Shown here in pieces: positions 43,223 through 55,270 of a DNA stretch of 64,000 nucleotides. The translations under genes and the position numbers were made by a program. Numbering within the stretch: the first letter of the stretch is position 1; the number at the start of each line of letters is the position of its first letter. Source of the stretch: Puccinellia tenuiflora (lineage: Eukaryota > Streptophyta > Magnoliopsida > Poales > Poaceae); contig QRDG01000414.1 of NCBI GenBank assembly GCA_012064385.1, positions 496,001 to 560,000 of the forward strand. The letters run 5' to 3'. The notes below the pieces were generated by a model. The model saw only the letters and a program-made list of their open reading frames with translations, had not been told where the DNA came from and did no database searches.

Positions 43223-46165
43223 ATACTGATATACAAGTTATAAGTGTTTAAGTCCAAATTGCAATTGTGGCGGTTCCGATAAGTATTTGATACTCATTCT
43301 GTTTTATGAAAACAGAACCTGCTGCTTGAGATTTGCATAAAGGATATGGGAAGACGTTGTGGAATAGTGGCAATCAAGGAGTTGATGTTGGCAATGATCT
43401 GTCTCTACATTTATCGTTTGGATTAGAGGATTTGAATAAGTTTTGTAATCGAATTAAGTGTGATTTTAATTAGTGTGTCTTGCTTATGTGAGACGGTTAT
43501 TCATGTTAAAGACAATGGTTGTTCTATTTTCATGAGTGACCCCTTTTGGAAATCACAAGCTTTCGATTATAAGTGTATTATTCTTATTATAATCTAGATG
43601 ATAAATTGGTTAAACATTTATAAAATATGTGACATACTAAAATATCCAAAACTTAATAATGACAATTGTTTTTGTCGTGCTAAAGATTGAATAAACATTT
43701 TGATGTTTTATCAATGCGCCTTATTGAAGGAGTATGACTAAAATGCCACTTTTTGGAAGAGTGACAGGAGTTGCCGGAAATAAACACAAGTGTTGGTTGT
43801 ATTTTCAGCAAATGTTAGATGTGATTATTTTGTGAACTCCATCATAAATGAAATGATTAAATAGGTGTATTTATTCGAGTTATGATATTTGATGAGATCA
43901 AATAAATTTCTGGAGTTTAGGATATTAAGTTAACAAGAAAATTGAGTCTTTATGATTTGATCAAAAGAGACAAAATATTTGAGTTATATGTTGGTATGTG
44001 GACTTGTGAGAAGTGTTATCACAAATTACAATGTTTAGAATATTTCAAAGGCGTTTGATATGTCCTAAGATATTGTAATCACACACTATTTGATATTGTG
44101 TGGTCTGAAAGAAGGGTTTTTATTTCGGGGGTTTAATAATAGCATTTAGATTTATTTGATAAACACTCTGTTTTAGAAATAAGGATCTATTTAATGATTC
44201 GCATAAAAAAATTATATGAGTTATGAGAAAAGGTGGTTTCATTAATTATGAGATAATTAGAGACTATTGCGAATAATGTTGTAGTATATTCATAAGTATG
44301 ACTATGAATGTGATTCCACAATATAAGACTAAAAGGGGCAAACCAATTTGTTGGTTGTGCTAAGTGTTTTAGTGTTTTATCGTGAAAAGGTTTCATTGAT
44401 AAAAGAATTGATGGAATAAATGGAAAAGCTAAAACCTTGCTTGTTTATGTATCAAGTGGCACATATGGTAAAGTGCTATGTTGGTTAAAACTTGACACAT
44501 AAAGGAATTAATGATGGTGATCATTGAATTTCGGTTTAGCTTGTCTAAAGAAAAGTAGGGTTCAAGAATATAAAATTTTGTCAGGTTACAAAATAATATT
44601 CATGATTTACTTGTCATGTTTGAGAAACAGGACATACCTACGAAACTACAAAGAAGAAATAGAAGCCTTAAATACGAAAGTGACTAAGAGTGATCCTATG
44701 TTAAGTTTAAATCACAAAGTAATTGTTGCTTGATTTTGTGAAAGCGTTGTTTCACATATTTATTCTTCAAAAGGGTTTGTAAGGAATAAATAAAACTTAC
44801 TGGACAAAAGCACAAGAGGTAAAGCTCTTTAACATATTCAATGTTGTTAACTACATGGTGTAGTTGTGCTTAAGGTCAAAAGGATTTATGCTAGCAAAGT
44901 ACTGGCATTCGTATAAAGAGTTCTCGATATTAATAGTTAATTAAGAATTTTGGAGGTGTCCAAAATATCGAGAAAATACACGAGTGTGATCTAATTAAGA
45001 TATGTGGCGACATATGTTAAGTTAGAGCAGAAACTATTTTCCAAAGATCAAAATATGTGGTGACATATGTTTGAGTGGGAGCTAGTTAAATCATGGTCAA
45101 ATATAAGGATAACATATTTCTGAGTGGGAGCCAAAGTGGTTTCACAATTTAATATGTGTATGGTGTATATTTGAGTGGGAGTTTACAACATCTTGTTTGG
45201 GTGAAATGGAGATTTCATAAATGTTGTAAATGAGTCAGGAACCAACGTATAACTTGTGAAGTTAGTTTGAAACGTCAAATATCCATGGAGATGGATGTAT
45301 CTATGGAGGATAGATATGTTTGATAAAGCATTATGTCATGATGTTTAACCTAAGTAAGATTTTGAAGGAGTTCAAAATAAAACAAGAGAAGAAAGGTTCA
45401 TCTGCTTGTGAAAAATAGGTGAAACATTGAGTTGATAACTCAGTGCAAAAATGATGGTTGGAGGATATGTTAGAATTCGCTATGAATTGTTCATAGGTCA
45501 AAAACATATAAGAACCATGTGTTTGTATTTGACGATGTGTGACCCAAGTTCTTGGTTAGAAGAACGTGTTAGAATGAGGAGTCATTTTAACATGAAGATG
45601 AGATAAAGTAATCTAGAGATTGGTAGACTTGGTTGAAGTCATAAAACCAAACTAGATTGGAAATCTCACAAAGGCAGAAGCGCAACGAAAGCATGATCGG
45701 AAATATCGAAGTGACATGATTGCACTGTCGATTTGTGAGTCTACAACATATAGGAGTATATGATTAATTCAAGGATTAAAAGATATAATATTTTGGTTTG
45801 AGAAACTTTGTTTCAAGACTGAGTGAGTTCCAGGCGCACATGCTATGTGAAAGTTCCTTTTGACTGATCATACGTCATGTAGGCATAAAAGGGAGACGAA
45901 AATCTCACTCTCTAACCAAATATATTATATTCATCATGTGATGATGAGAATTATCATGTGATGATAATAGGTTTATCATGAGATGATAAAGTAATGTCAA
46001 ATTAGGTGACATTGACGTTTTGCAAAGAACATAAAGAACTGTATAGTACAGAACACAGACATAACCTCTTCCACGAGCAAACATGATCAGCACTGAGACT
46101 CCATGAGTGTTAGACACCATGAGTGTTGGATCGAGAAAATGTAAACTAGATTATTGACTCTAGTG
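43223..46165 (+). other. Copia-2 interior, decayed
   Basis: AT-rich sequence without recognisable pol motifs. It contains three copies of TGAGTGGGAG (about 45072, 45121, 45173) that resemble the true purine tract, and three copies of a TCATGTGATGAT-like unit at about 45936-45990. Confidence 0.6.
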
Positions 46166-46177
46166 CAAGTGGGAGAC
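46166..46177 (+). promoter_or_regulatory. Polypurine tract of Copia-2
   Basis: CAAGTGGGAGAC directly before the 3' LTR, the usual plus-strand primer in this Copia group. Confidence 0.8.
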
Positions 46178-48041
46178 TGTTGGGAATATGCCCTAGAGGC
46201 AATAATAAAATGGTTTATTAGCATATTCATGTTTATGATAATAGTTTATTCTCCATGCTATAATTGTATTAACCGGAAACATAATACATGTGTGGAATAT
46301 AAACAAACAGGTGTCCCTAGTAAGCCTCTACCGGACTAGTTCATTAGTCAAGAGATGGTTAGAGTTTCCTAACCATGGACTTGTTATAGTCACTTGATAA
46401 CGGAGTCATATCATTAGGAGTAATGATGTGATGGACAAGACCCGATAATAAAGAGTTGCAATTGATCGTGTCACACAGTTTTATTGCCAACACTTTTAGT
46501 ATGCCAAGTATAGTTTCCTTAGACCATGAGATTATGTCACTCCCGTTTACCGGAGGAATACTTTGTGGACATCAAACGTCACTTCGTAACTGGGTGATTA
46601 TAAAGGTGGCTTTCAGGTATCTCCGATGGTATTTGTTGGGTGACATGAATCAAGAGTGGGATTTGTCCTTCCTTGTGACGGAAAAGATATCTCTGGGCCC
46701 TATCGGTAATATAGCATCAGAAAAGGTTGCAACCATGTGATTAAGTGTTAATCACGGAGATCCTATATTATGGACGAGTAAAGAGAATTTGCCAGGTAAT
46801 GAGATAGAACTAGATATGGAGATATCGACGATCATATCTCGGGCAAATTAAATATCGTGAGACAAAGGGAATCGTATACGAGATTAAGAATCTCCGGCAT
46901 CGTGGTTCAATCGATAAGGAACTTCGTTGAGTATGTAGGAGTCAATATGGGCATCCGGTCCCGCTATTGATTATTGATTTGATCATGTCTGCATGTTCTC
47001 GAACCCGTAGGTTCACACACTTAACGCTCCGATGTAGCTAGGGTTAGCGATGAGATGTTTTGATGATATGAACGAATGGTGATTCGGAGTCTCGGATGGG
47101 ATCCTAGACGTCACGAGGAGTTCCGGAAGAGTCCGGAGAATAAGATTCATATATGGAAAGTGGTTTTCGGAGGTATCGGAAAAGTTCCGGGAATTTTCCG
47201 GCAGAGTACCGGAATATTCTAGAGGAGTCTAGAAGTGGGGCCCATAGGAGTATGGGGCCCACATGGAATAAAGGGGTGGTGCAGTGGCCTCATGGGCCAG
47301 CCGCACCACCTGGCCACAAAGGGCCCATGCGGGCTAGGGCTGGAGCCCATAAGGGGGCCGGCCAACCCTAACCCTAGGGGGCTGGCTTGGGGGCTAAGCC
47401 ACCCTTGGCCGCCGGCCCTAGGAGGGTTTTGGGGCGTGCCCCCTTGCCCCCTCCACCTATAAAAGGAGGAGGGGTGCGGCACACCTAGGGCTGCCCCAAT
47501 GAAAACCCTAGCCGCACCCCTCTTGCTCCTCCACCTCCTCCTCTTGCGCCACCCCTCCCGGAGGGCTGCCGCGAGTTACACCTCCTCCCTTGCTGCACCA
47601 CCCCTAGCCGTAGGGCTGCTGCACCATCTCTCCCTCTCCTCTTGCTTGGCTTGGCGAAGCCCTGCTCATGGAGACTACACCATCAACGCCACCACAACCG
47701 TCGTGGTGCCGAGATCCATCTAGCCATCTCCACCTTGCTTGCGGGATCAAGAAGGCGGAGATCTACATCGAGCCATACGTGTGGACACCGCGGAGGTGCT
47801 GCCCGTCGTGGCACTTCATCGGATTGGATCGCGTGGATAATACATCTCCTCGCGACTAGATGAGTCTAGTTGCGGGGATCGACTAGCCAACCCCTGCACC
47901 GACAAAACGCGTTTGTTGATCTTCAAGGGTAAGAGATTGGATCTCATCTTCGCTACCTCCATCTAGTAGATCTTGTTCCTTGGGGTTTATTCCGCTTGTT
48001 GCGTAGGAAATTTTTTTGTTTTCTATGTTGCGACCCCATCA
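46178..48041 (+). repeat. 3' LTR of Copia-2
   Basis: 1864 bp. Differs from the 5' LTR mainly by a 17-bp block (around 47239, bounded by GGGGCCCA repeats) and an 8-bp block near 47443. TATA box at 47458-47464. Confidence 0.95.
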
Positions 48042-48046
48042 GATCG

Positions 48047-49416
48047 CAACAGTCTTCGCGGGTAGTTTGACCCTAATTTATTGATTTGACACAAGGGGAG
48101 CCAAAGAATATTTATAAGTCTTAGCAGTTGAGTTGTCAATTCAACCACACCTGAAAAGGATTTCTCTCGAAGCAATTTATCAGTAGTAACAGTGATTTGA
48201 TGGCAGCAGTAGAATAGTAACAGCAGTAGTAAAATAAAGACAACAATGATAACGGTAAAAGTAATGATTGTAAACAGCGGGATTAAAACACCGTAGACAT
48301 AGGGACAGATAGACGGCCGTTGCATGAATAAGATAGCTCATGAAATGAACATAACTAAGCAGCAAGCAAATAAATATATAAATAGAATCCCAGTGTCAAA
48401 CAGTCATAGGCATGTATTCCTAATTTAGCCGTACATGCTTACAATAAGAACTTGCACGGCATCTTTTGTCCTGCCATCCGGTTTCAGCCGGGCCAAGTAA
48501 GGAACAAATGGCAATTAAGGTGTTCCTTTTAATAGAACACCGGATCAAAGCATTAACACACAATGAATACATGTAACCCTCGAGTTGCCAACCATTCCCA
48601 TCGATGTCCCCGTTTCTGTCACTCGGGGTCTCCGGTTCCGGTTGACAACAAGTGCATACAACTAGTAGATAGGATCCAAACAACAATTATACTCATGCAA
48701 ACATAAGTGTTCAGATCTGAAAACATGGCACCCGGGCCCAAAGTGACAAGCATTAAGCATAACTAGTTGCACCAACGATGATTAACACAAATAGAGGATA
48801 CTAGGCATCGTGCCCTAACAATTTGGCATCGAATTACATGAGCAATCTTATTCAATCCCTTCCATCCCCTTGCCAACAGCAGGGACTACTCACACATGGA
48901 GGGGGACGACATGGATGGTTGATGGAGAGGCGTTGGCGGTGACGATGGCGGCGATCTCCACTCTGGTAGGGTGCCGGAACAGCGATCCTGGACCCCAAAT
49001 TTAGGGTTCGTGATGGCGGCAGAGCTCCATAAGGTTTCTGGAAAAAGTGTTCGGGGGCTTGCGTTTTTAGGTCGAAAGGGGGCTTATAAGCGAAGGGGGG
49101 CCGAAAGGCGAGGTCCCAGGGGCAGGGGCGGCCTCCTGCCGCAGCCTGGACCCCACCCGCGGGTGGGATCCGCCCCTGCTCCTGGGGTGGCCCCCCTCGC
49201 GATCTTCTGGCTCCGTGGCTCTTTTCCCTCAAAAATACTTTTTATAATTTTTCTGGAATTTTCCGCGAACTTCTGAACCCTGCACAAAAGAAAGACACCA
49301 ATGCAATTCTGCTGAAAACAGCGTCAGTTCGGGTTAGTTCCAAACAAATTCATTAATAATCAGAGGCAAAACAATAGCAAATTGTTTGAAAAAGTAGATA
49401 CGTTTGCGACGTATCA
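48047..49416 (-). repeat. 5' LTR of Gypsy-2, main piece
   Basis: Continues from 39517 after removal of Copia-2 and one GATCG copy. Collinear with 22471-23675 from 48216 on. Minus-strand start TGATACGTCGCAAACG at 49416. TATA-like CTTATAAG at about 49083-49090. Confidence 0.92.
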
Positions 49417-49565
49417 ATCCTACACATCATGAGGAGCTCCAGAAGAGTCCGGAGATAAAGTTTCGTATAAAGAGAAGTGGTTTTAGGATTCCAGAAAATT
49501 TCGGAAATTTACCGGTATTGTATCGGGGTTTTCCAGAAATGTTCCAGTGGTCCTACAATGGGGCC

Positions 49566-51307
49566 TGAAGGGTTCGTTGCAAAGAAAACAAAAATTTTCC
49601 TACGAAACAAGCGGAAGAAATCCAACGATCTAGATATATTAGATGCAAGTAGCAAGGAGGAGATCAAATCTTTTACCCTTGAAGAATGTACAAATGTTTT
49701 GTCGATGCAGGGGTTGTCTAGTCGATCCCCGCAACTAGACTCGTTTAGTACGAGAAGATGTATTATCCTCGAAGTCCAATCCGATGAAGCACCGCACGAG
49801 CAGCACCTCCACGGTATCCACATTTTCAGCTCGATGTAGTCTTCCTCTCCTTGATCCCACAAGCGAGGAGGAAGAGGCTAGATGGATCTCAGCAGCACGA
49901 CGATGTGGTGGTGTTGATGGTGGAGGTATTCCCGTGGGCAGGGCTTCGCCAAGCCACACGCGAGGGAGAGAGAGGAGGGACAAGGGGGGTGGTGTGGCTA
50001 GGGCTTGGAGGAGGACTCCTTGTGCTTCACCCCCTGCCCTTTTATAGGTGGAGGGGCAAGGGAGGGGCGCACTAGCCCTAGGGTCGGCCGGCTTGGGGAG
50101 ACTTGGCTCCCAAGCCGAGTCCCCTAGGGTTTCGGCCTCCCTTTAAAATTCGGCCCCATGTGGGCCTATGGGGCTGGTGCGGCCAGCCCATGTCGCTGCT
50201 GCACCGCCCCCTTGGTCCATGTGGGCCCCATACGTCAGGTGGGCCCCACCCTGGAACCTTCTAGAAATTTCAGGTACCCTGCCGGAAAATTCCCGAACCT
50301 TTTCGACACCTCCGGAAACCACTTTCCTTATATGAATCTTATTCTCCAGACTCTTCCGGAAATCCTCATGACGTCTAGGATCTCATCCGAGACTCCAAAT
50401 CAATATTCGTTTATACCATCAATTATCTCATCGCAAACCCTAGCTACATCGGAGCGTTAAGTGTGTGACCCTACGGGTTCGAGAACGTGTAGACATGATC
50501 CGACCAATAATCAATAGCGGGACCGGGATATCCATATTAAATCCTACACATTCAACAAAGTTCTTTATCGATTTGAACCACGATGTCGAAGATTCAATTA
50601 ATCTCATATACGATTCCCTTTGTCTCATGATATTTAACTTGCCCGAGATTTGATCGTCGATATCACCATATCTAGTTTAATCTCGTTACCTGGCAAGTTC
50701 TCTTTACTCGTCCATAATATAGGATCATCGTGATTACTACTTAATCACATGTTTGCGAAATTCCGGATGCTATATTACCGAGAGGGCCCAGAGATATCTA
50801 CTCCGTCACATGGAGGGATAAATCCCACTCTTGATTCATGTCACCCAACAACCTACCATCGGAGATACCTGAAAGCCACCTTTATAATCACCCAGTTACG
50901 AATCAACGTTTGATGTCCACAAAGTATTCGTCCGGTAAACGGGAGTGACATAATCTCATGGTCTAAGGAAACTATATTTGGCATATACTAAAAGCGTTGG
51001 CAATAAAACTATGTGACGCGATCAATTGCAACTCTTTATTATGGGGTCATGTCCATCGCATCATTCCTAATGATATGACTCCGTTATCAAGTGACTCTAA
51101 CAAGTCCATGGTTAGGAAACCTTAACCATCTCTCGACTAACGAACTAGTCCGGTAGAGGCTTACTAGGGACACTTTGTTATTTATATTCCACACATGCAT
51201 TATGTTTCCGGTTAATACAATTATAGCATGGATAATAAACATTTATCATAAACATGAAATATGATAATAAACAACTTTATTATTGCCTCTTGGGCATATT
51301 TCCAACA
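49566..51307 (-). mobile_element. Solo Copia LTR with 5-bp target duplication
   Basis: On the minus strand it starts TGTTGGAAATATGCCCAAGA at 51307 and ends at 49566 (…CGAACCCTTCA). GGGCC flanks it at 49561-49565 and 51308-51312. It is related to the Copia-2 LTR (same start, same taagtgtgtgaccctacggg block, TATA minus at 50040-50046). No internal sequence remains, so the element recombined between its LTRs. Confidence 0.92.
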
Positions 51308-51577
51308 GGGCCCACCTATCTGGACGACCCACTTGGGCCAAAGCGGTGATGAAGAAGCCCTTAATGGGACAACCATACCCACTCCAAGGGCCCGTGAAGC
51401 TAGTAATCTTAGGCGCTAAGTTTCCTCCTTAGGAAACTTAGGGGCTAAGTTTCTATTTAAAGAAACTTGGAGGGGGCAAGTTCCTATTTTGGAAACTTAG
51501 GGGCTAAGTCTCCTAGCCCTCCCCATGCCTATATAAAGAGGAGGGGTGCAAGGGGACATAGAGAGATCAAGAACTAG

Positions 51578-51728
51578 CAAGAAGTCAGTCAAACTCATTT
51601 GGTTAGGGAAGTGGATGTACAACCCAGCCACCCAGGTTCAAGTCCACATGGACGCGGATTTGGGTTCTTATTATTTAGAAAATGAAAATCATTGTAGGTG
51701 CTTCCCCTTCCGTATTCCTTTCAAAAAA
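51578..51728 (+). mobile_element. tRNA-derived SINE with 14-bp target duplication
   Basis: 151 bp flanked by agatcaagaactag (51564-51577) and agatcaagatctag (51729-51742), which differ at one base. The internal pol III promoter is visible: A-box-like TTGGTTAGGGAAGTGG (51600-51615) and a perfect B box GGTTCAAGTCC (51635-51645), spaced as in a tRNA. The 3' end is TTTCAAAAAA. The block cccagccacccaggttcaagtcc recalls the Au SINE group of cereals. Confidence 0.85.
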
Positions 51729-51754
51729 AGATCAAGATCTAGCCACCCCTTGCC

Positions 51755-52502
51755 GTCTTCTTCGTCCTCATCCTCCGCAGCAGCGTGGTTAAGCCCTGCA
51801 GGAATTCGACCATATTCCACCTCCACACCATTGTGTTGTTAGACCTGATCCAACCTACTTCTCCTCTCTCCTTGCTGGATCAAGAAGGAGGAGACGTCAC
51901 CGAGACGTACGTCTGCACATCTGGGAGGTGCCACTCGTTGTGGCACTAGATCAAATTGAATCGTGAAGTTAGTACGACTCCACCAACCACGTTTGTAAAA
52001 AGGTTTCCGCTCATGTTATTCAAGGGTATGAAGAAATAATCTCTCTTGTTACAAGAATTCTCCTAGATTAGATCTTGGCTTTCGTTCGCATCTCGTAGAT
52101 TTTTTTGTTTTCTATGCTGTGAATCCCATCAGTTGGCATAGAAAACAAAAAAAATTATGAGATGCGAACGAAAGCCAACATCTAATCTAGGAGAATGATT
52201 GTAACAAGAAAGATTAGTTCTTCATACCCTTGAAGAACACGAGCGGAAACGTTTTTACAAGCGTGGTTGGTGGAATCGTACTCATTTCAGGATTCAATCT
52301 GATCCAGTGCCACAACAAGTGGCACCTCCGAGATGTGCACACGTACGGCCCAGTGACGTCTCCTCCTTCTTGATCCATCAAGGAGAGAGGAGAAGTAGAT
52401 GGGATCAGGTCCAACATCACAAATGGTGTGGTGGTGGAATATGGTGGAATTCCTGCAGGGCTTCACCAAGCTGCTGCGGAGGATGAGAAGGAAGACGAGA
52501 GA
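51755..52502. repeat. Large inverted repeat of LTR 3' ends
   Basis: Left arm 51755-52127 and right arm 52136-52502 are reverse complements with roughly 90 percent identity. Shared blocks include aagccctgcaggaattc, cttctcctctctcctt, gatcaagaaggaggagacgtcac and ggctttcgttcgcatctc. The spacer is only about 8 bp. Both arms are the 3' part of the same LTR family, so two LTR ends face each other. Confidence 0.9.
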
Positions 52503-55270
52503 TCAAGCTGTAACAACATCTTGCGGCGTTGCTACAACCGTTTGAAGGTTCTGCTGGTGGTGGTGGGCGGAGGCAGTGCTATGTCACCATGGTTCATTAA
52601 CGTAGTACAGTTTTTATCCTTTCATACTACAATAAAACATTTTAGCATTGCATTTCTAACATCTACCAAGTTAATGGGTTTCTAGACCAACAGGAATAGG
52701 GATGTTATACTAAACAGGTCTTCATAGCAATATAGTAGTACACCTATCATGCATACTACTAAAATTACTAAAATGCAATAAATAAAATAATAGGACTTTT
52801 ATGCTGGAGTATCACTTGCCTTTGAAAGAAGTTGCTCACATACTCTTTTCAACGTAACTCATAGCACTCCGTTCGAACTATAAGATAAAATAACACCACA
52901 TAAACACACCATTCATAGCAAGATAACAAGCAATGCAGACAATTGGAAGGATTTATTAATTCTTTTTATTTTGGTCTTTTCTATCTTACGGATCATTAGG
53001 CAATATAGACTAAGGCTTGAGGATCGCTTGCAAGATATGGTATTGAGGTGTTGGATGACAAAGTCATCGAGTCAAATAATGTAGAAACAAATGGGTCATT
53101 TAGATATATCGGAAAGAATTGACATGCTACAAAAAAGATAGATAGAATTTGGAATGGCTCATAGAATCACTTGAGTACCAAATTGCGTAACTATAATACT
53201 ATTAAATAGAGTGTGACAACACTTATCAAAATAGCACAAGTTACACATAGACTTGAGTATGAACTAATGATATATTGGATAACTCAAATAACTCATTTGT
53301 AGTTCGAATAGTCCAATTTATGTCAATAAGATTGAAAGGCATGAGGTATTGGACGACATCGGTTTGATAGGACATGATCTGGTTCTACGAGAGCAATTAG
53401 ATATTTTGTGAATACCATTGAACGATACTGATAAATATCAAGTCGTTTAACTCTAATGGAATGATAGGAAAAGAATCCTAAGGTTAAAATTGAAATATAC
53501 TCCATTGTCTACACTTATATGAGATGACATGATATAAAACATTGATAGAAATAGATATGGTCAGCATGAGAATGAGATGGCTCACCATCCGGAATGAATG
53601 TCGTTGTAGGCGAGAAGAGACAACCACGAGACACGATGTAGATGGAGTAGTCGACGTAGATTATCACATATGACCTCCGGTAAGTAGTTGATGTAGTCGA
53701 GGCAGAGATGCACGAGAACGAGGCGGAAGTCATGACATGGTTGGTGAGGACGACGGACACCCGGCATTGCATCGGCGGCGGTCTTCAACGTCATGGATGA
53801 CATGGCTTCAGCAGCGGCGCGACCAACGTCAATGGAACGATTAAAAACCATGTCCTGGAGGTAGGCCTTGATGAATGTAACCTTCTAGCGCGAGGAATTG
53901 ACGAGGTGGTCACCGTGGATGACAAGATCTGACGATAAACTCGGTTTGGGGCTGAAGTTGGCGTGGTTAGTACGGGCTGTAGAGGGCTCATCGTGAAAAT
54001 TATTCTGAACGGAAATAATAGGCGATTATTAGTGGCACATAGTGACGCGAATAAATCTCATAAATCATGTTCGAAGATGAAGATGGCATACCTACGTCGA
54101 CATCGGATGGCATGGTTAGGCGTTCGTGCGGACAACAATAAGATCTCGATGCACGGCCATGTCCTGGAAGTAGCTGATAATTATAGGAGTACACAAGAAA
54201 AACGAATCGAGGAAAAGATCAACACGCACGACGTACCGACGGGATGAATTCGTCAAGCCCTAAACTAAGACGACGATGGCACGAAATGTACGGAGCTTCT
54301 TTGTAGAAAGTTTATGTAGCAAAGTGGTGGAGGAAGCAAAGAGACGCAAAGTGACGCGAATAGGTTGTTTTTATATGTCATGAGGAAGGAGATCGGAAGA
54401 TTGATGCCAACGAGTGGCATTCGGTTCACCGAACCGATCCGGATGATTTCGGCAACTAAGTGGAAAATAAATTTCCTGAATGAAATCAATGTTGAGTGGG
54501 GAGTAAGTTTCGTGTTGGTGGAAAATTGATTTAATGCATAGCACGCTCTAGAGGAGGAGGGGAAGAGGTGGCGTCCACCGGAGGCGTTTATGTACCTGGC
54601 ATGTCCCAGGTCGATGGTACAAAGGATGAAGATGTTCGGTTTATATGGGCCAAGGTAAATTCTGCCCAGAAGAAATAGAAAAAAAAACAAAAGAAGGACT
54701 GCGGTGGGGATGCTCCTTGTTGGGCCAGCCTGGCACGGTGCGGTTCACCCTTTTTTTGTTCTTCTCTTTTTCTTTTTCTGTTTTTATTATTGTACTCACT
54801 TTTGTAATATGTTTTGATTCAAAAAGATTTCAGAAAAATATGAATACATACCTTTTGGAAATATTTTTACAAATTAAACATTTTGGAAATTTCATAATTC
54901 AAAACAAAATAATGAAATTCAAAATATTCATATTGACATATTTGGCACCTTTATGCCAAATTTCCATATGGGTTTTAGGAATTTATTTTAATCCCATTTT
55001 ATTTTAAATACAAATAAGAATATAAAAAGTATTCATTTTGATATATATCTTAGAAATATCATTTCAATTTCAAGATAATAATTTGGGAAACCTTTTTACA
55101 AAATGATGTGGTAATAAGTCTAAAAATACTTTTAGGGTTTATATTTTCCCAAAGTAAATATTTTAACTTCAAACTTTAAAATAGAAATATATAATTTGTT
55201 TGAAATGTTTGAAAACCCAAAATACTTATTAATAAGTCATAATACCTTTTAACTTTTGGATTTTCTTATA
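52503..55270. other. Unclassified sequence, probably old repeat
   Basis: 52503-53520 is AT-rich with no signal. 53580-54700 reads on the minus strand like a promoter-leader unit: TATATAAAAAC near 54380, then GC-richer sequence with short frames (e.g. 53582-53851, 53791-53991) that share no known domain. 54760-55270 is very AT-rich. None could be assigned to a family. Confidence 0.4.

Larger units (their letters stand above)
39518..48041 (+). mobile_element. Non-autonomous Copia retrotransposon (Copia-2), full length, with 5-bp target duplication
   Basis: LTRs 39518-41358 and 46178-48041 start TGTTGGGAATATGCCC and end ACCCCATCA. GATCG flanks at 39513-39517 and 48042-48046. The LTR start is that of the Angela/BARE-like group of Triticeae Copia elements. 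The interior of 4.8 kb holds only a ruined gag; no integrase, RT or RNase H was recognised. The two LTRs look about 99 percent alike apart from two short indels, so the insertion is recent and the dead element must have been moved by others. Confidence 0.95.
22471..49416 (-). mobile_element. Non-autonomous Gypsy retrotransposon (Gypsy-2), host of three nested insertions
   Basis: The 3' LTR (22471-23675, truncated) is collinear with the 5' LTR, which is split into 39492-39517 and 48047-49416. On the minus strand the order is 5' LTR, tRNA-Asp primer site (39463-39478), gag, linker, protease, accessory ORF, purine tract (GCTTGGGGGAGC, ending at 23676) and 3' LTR. No reverse transcriptase, RNase H or integrase is present. 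Nested inside are the Harbinger element (24894-27213), a gag-only Gypsy (29033-36073) and Copia-2 (39518-48041). The right end abuts a Copia-type LTR at 49417. Confidence 0.92.
49417..52131 (+). repeat. Copia-type LTR (plus strand), truncated and twice invaded
   Basis: 49417-49560 resembles Copia-2 LTR sequence near 40450 (cacatcatgaggagctcc...agagtccggagata). It continues at 51313 behind the solo LTR, has a TATA box at 51530-51537, carries a SINE at 51578-51728 and ends TTTTCTATGCTGTGAATCCCATCA-like at 52131. The first part of the LTR is missing at the Gypsy-2 border. Confidence 0.75.
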
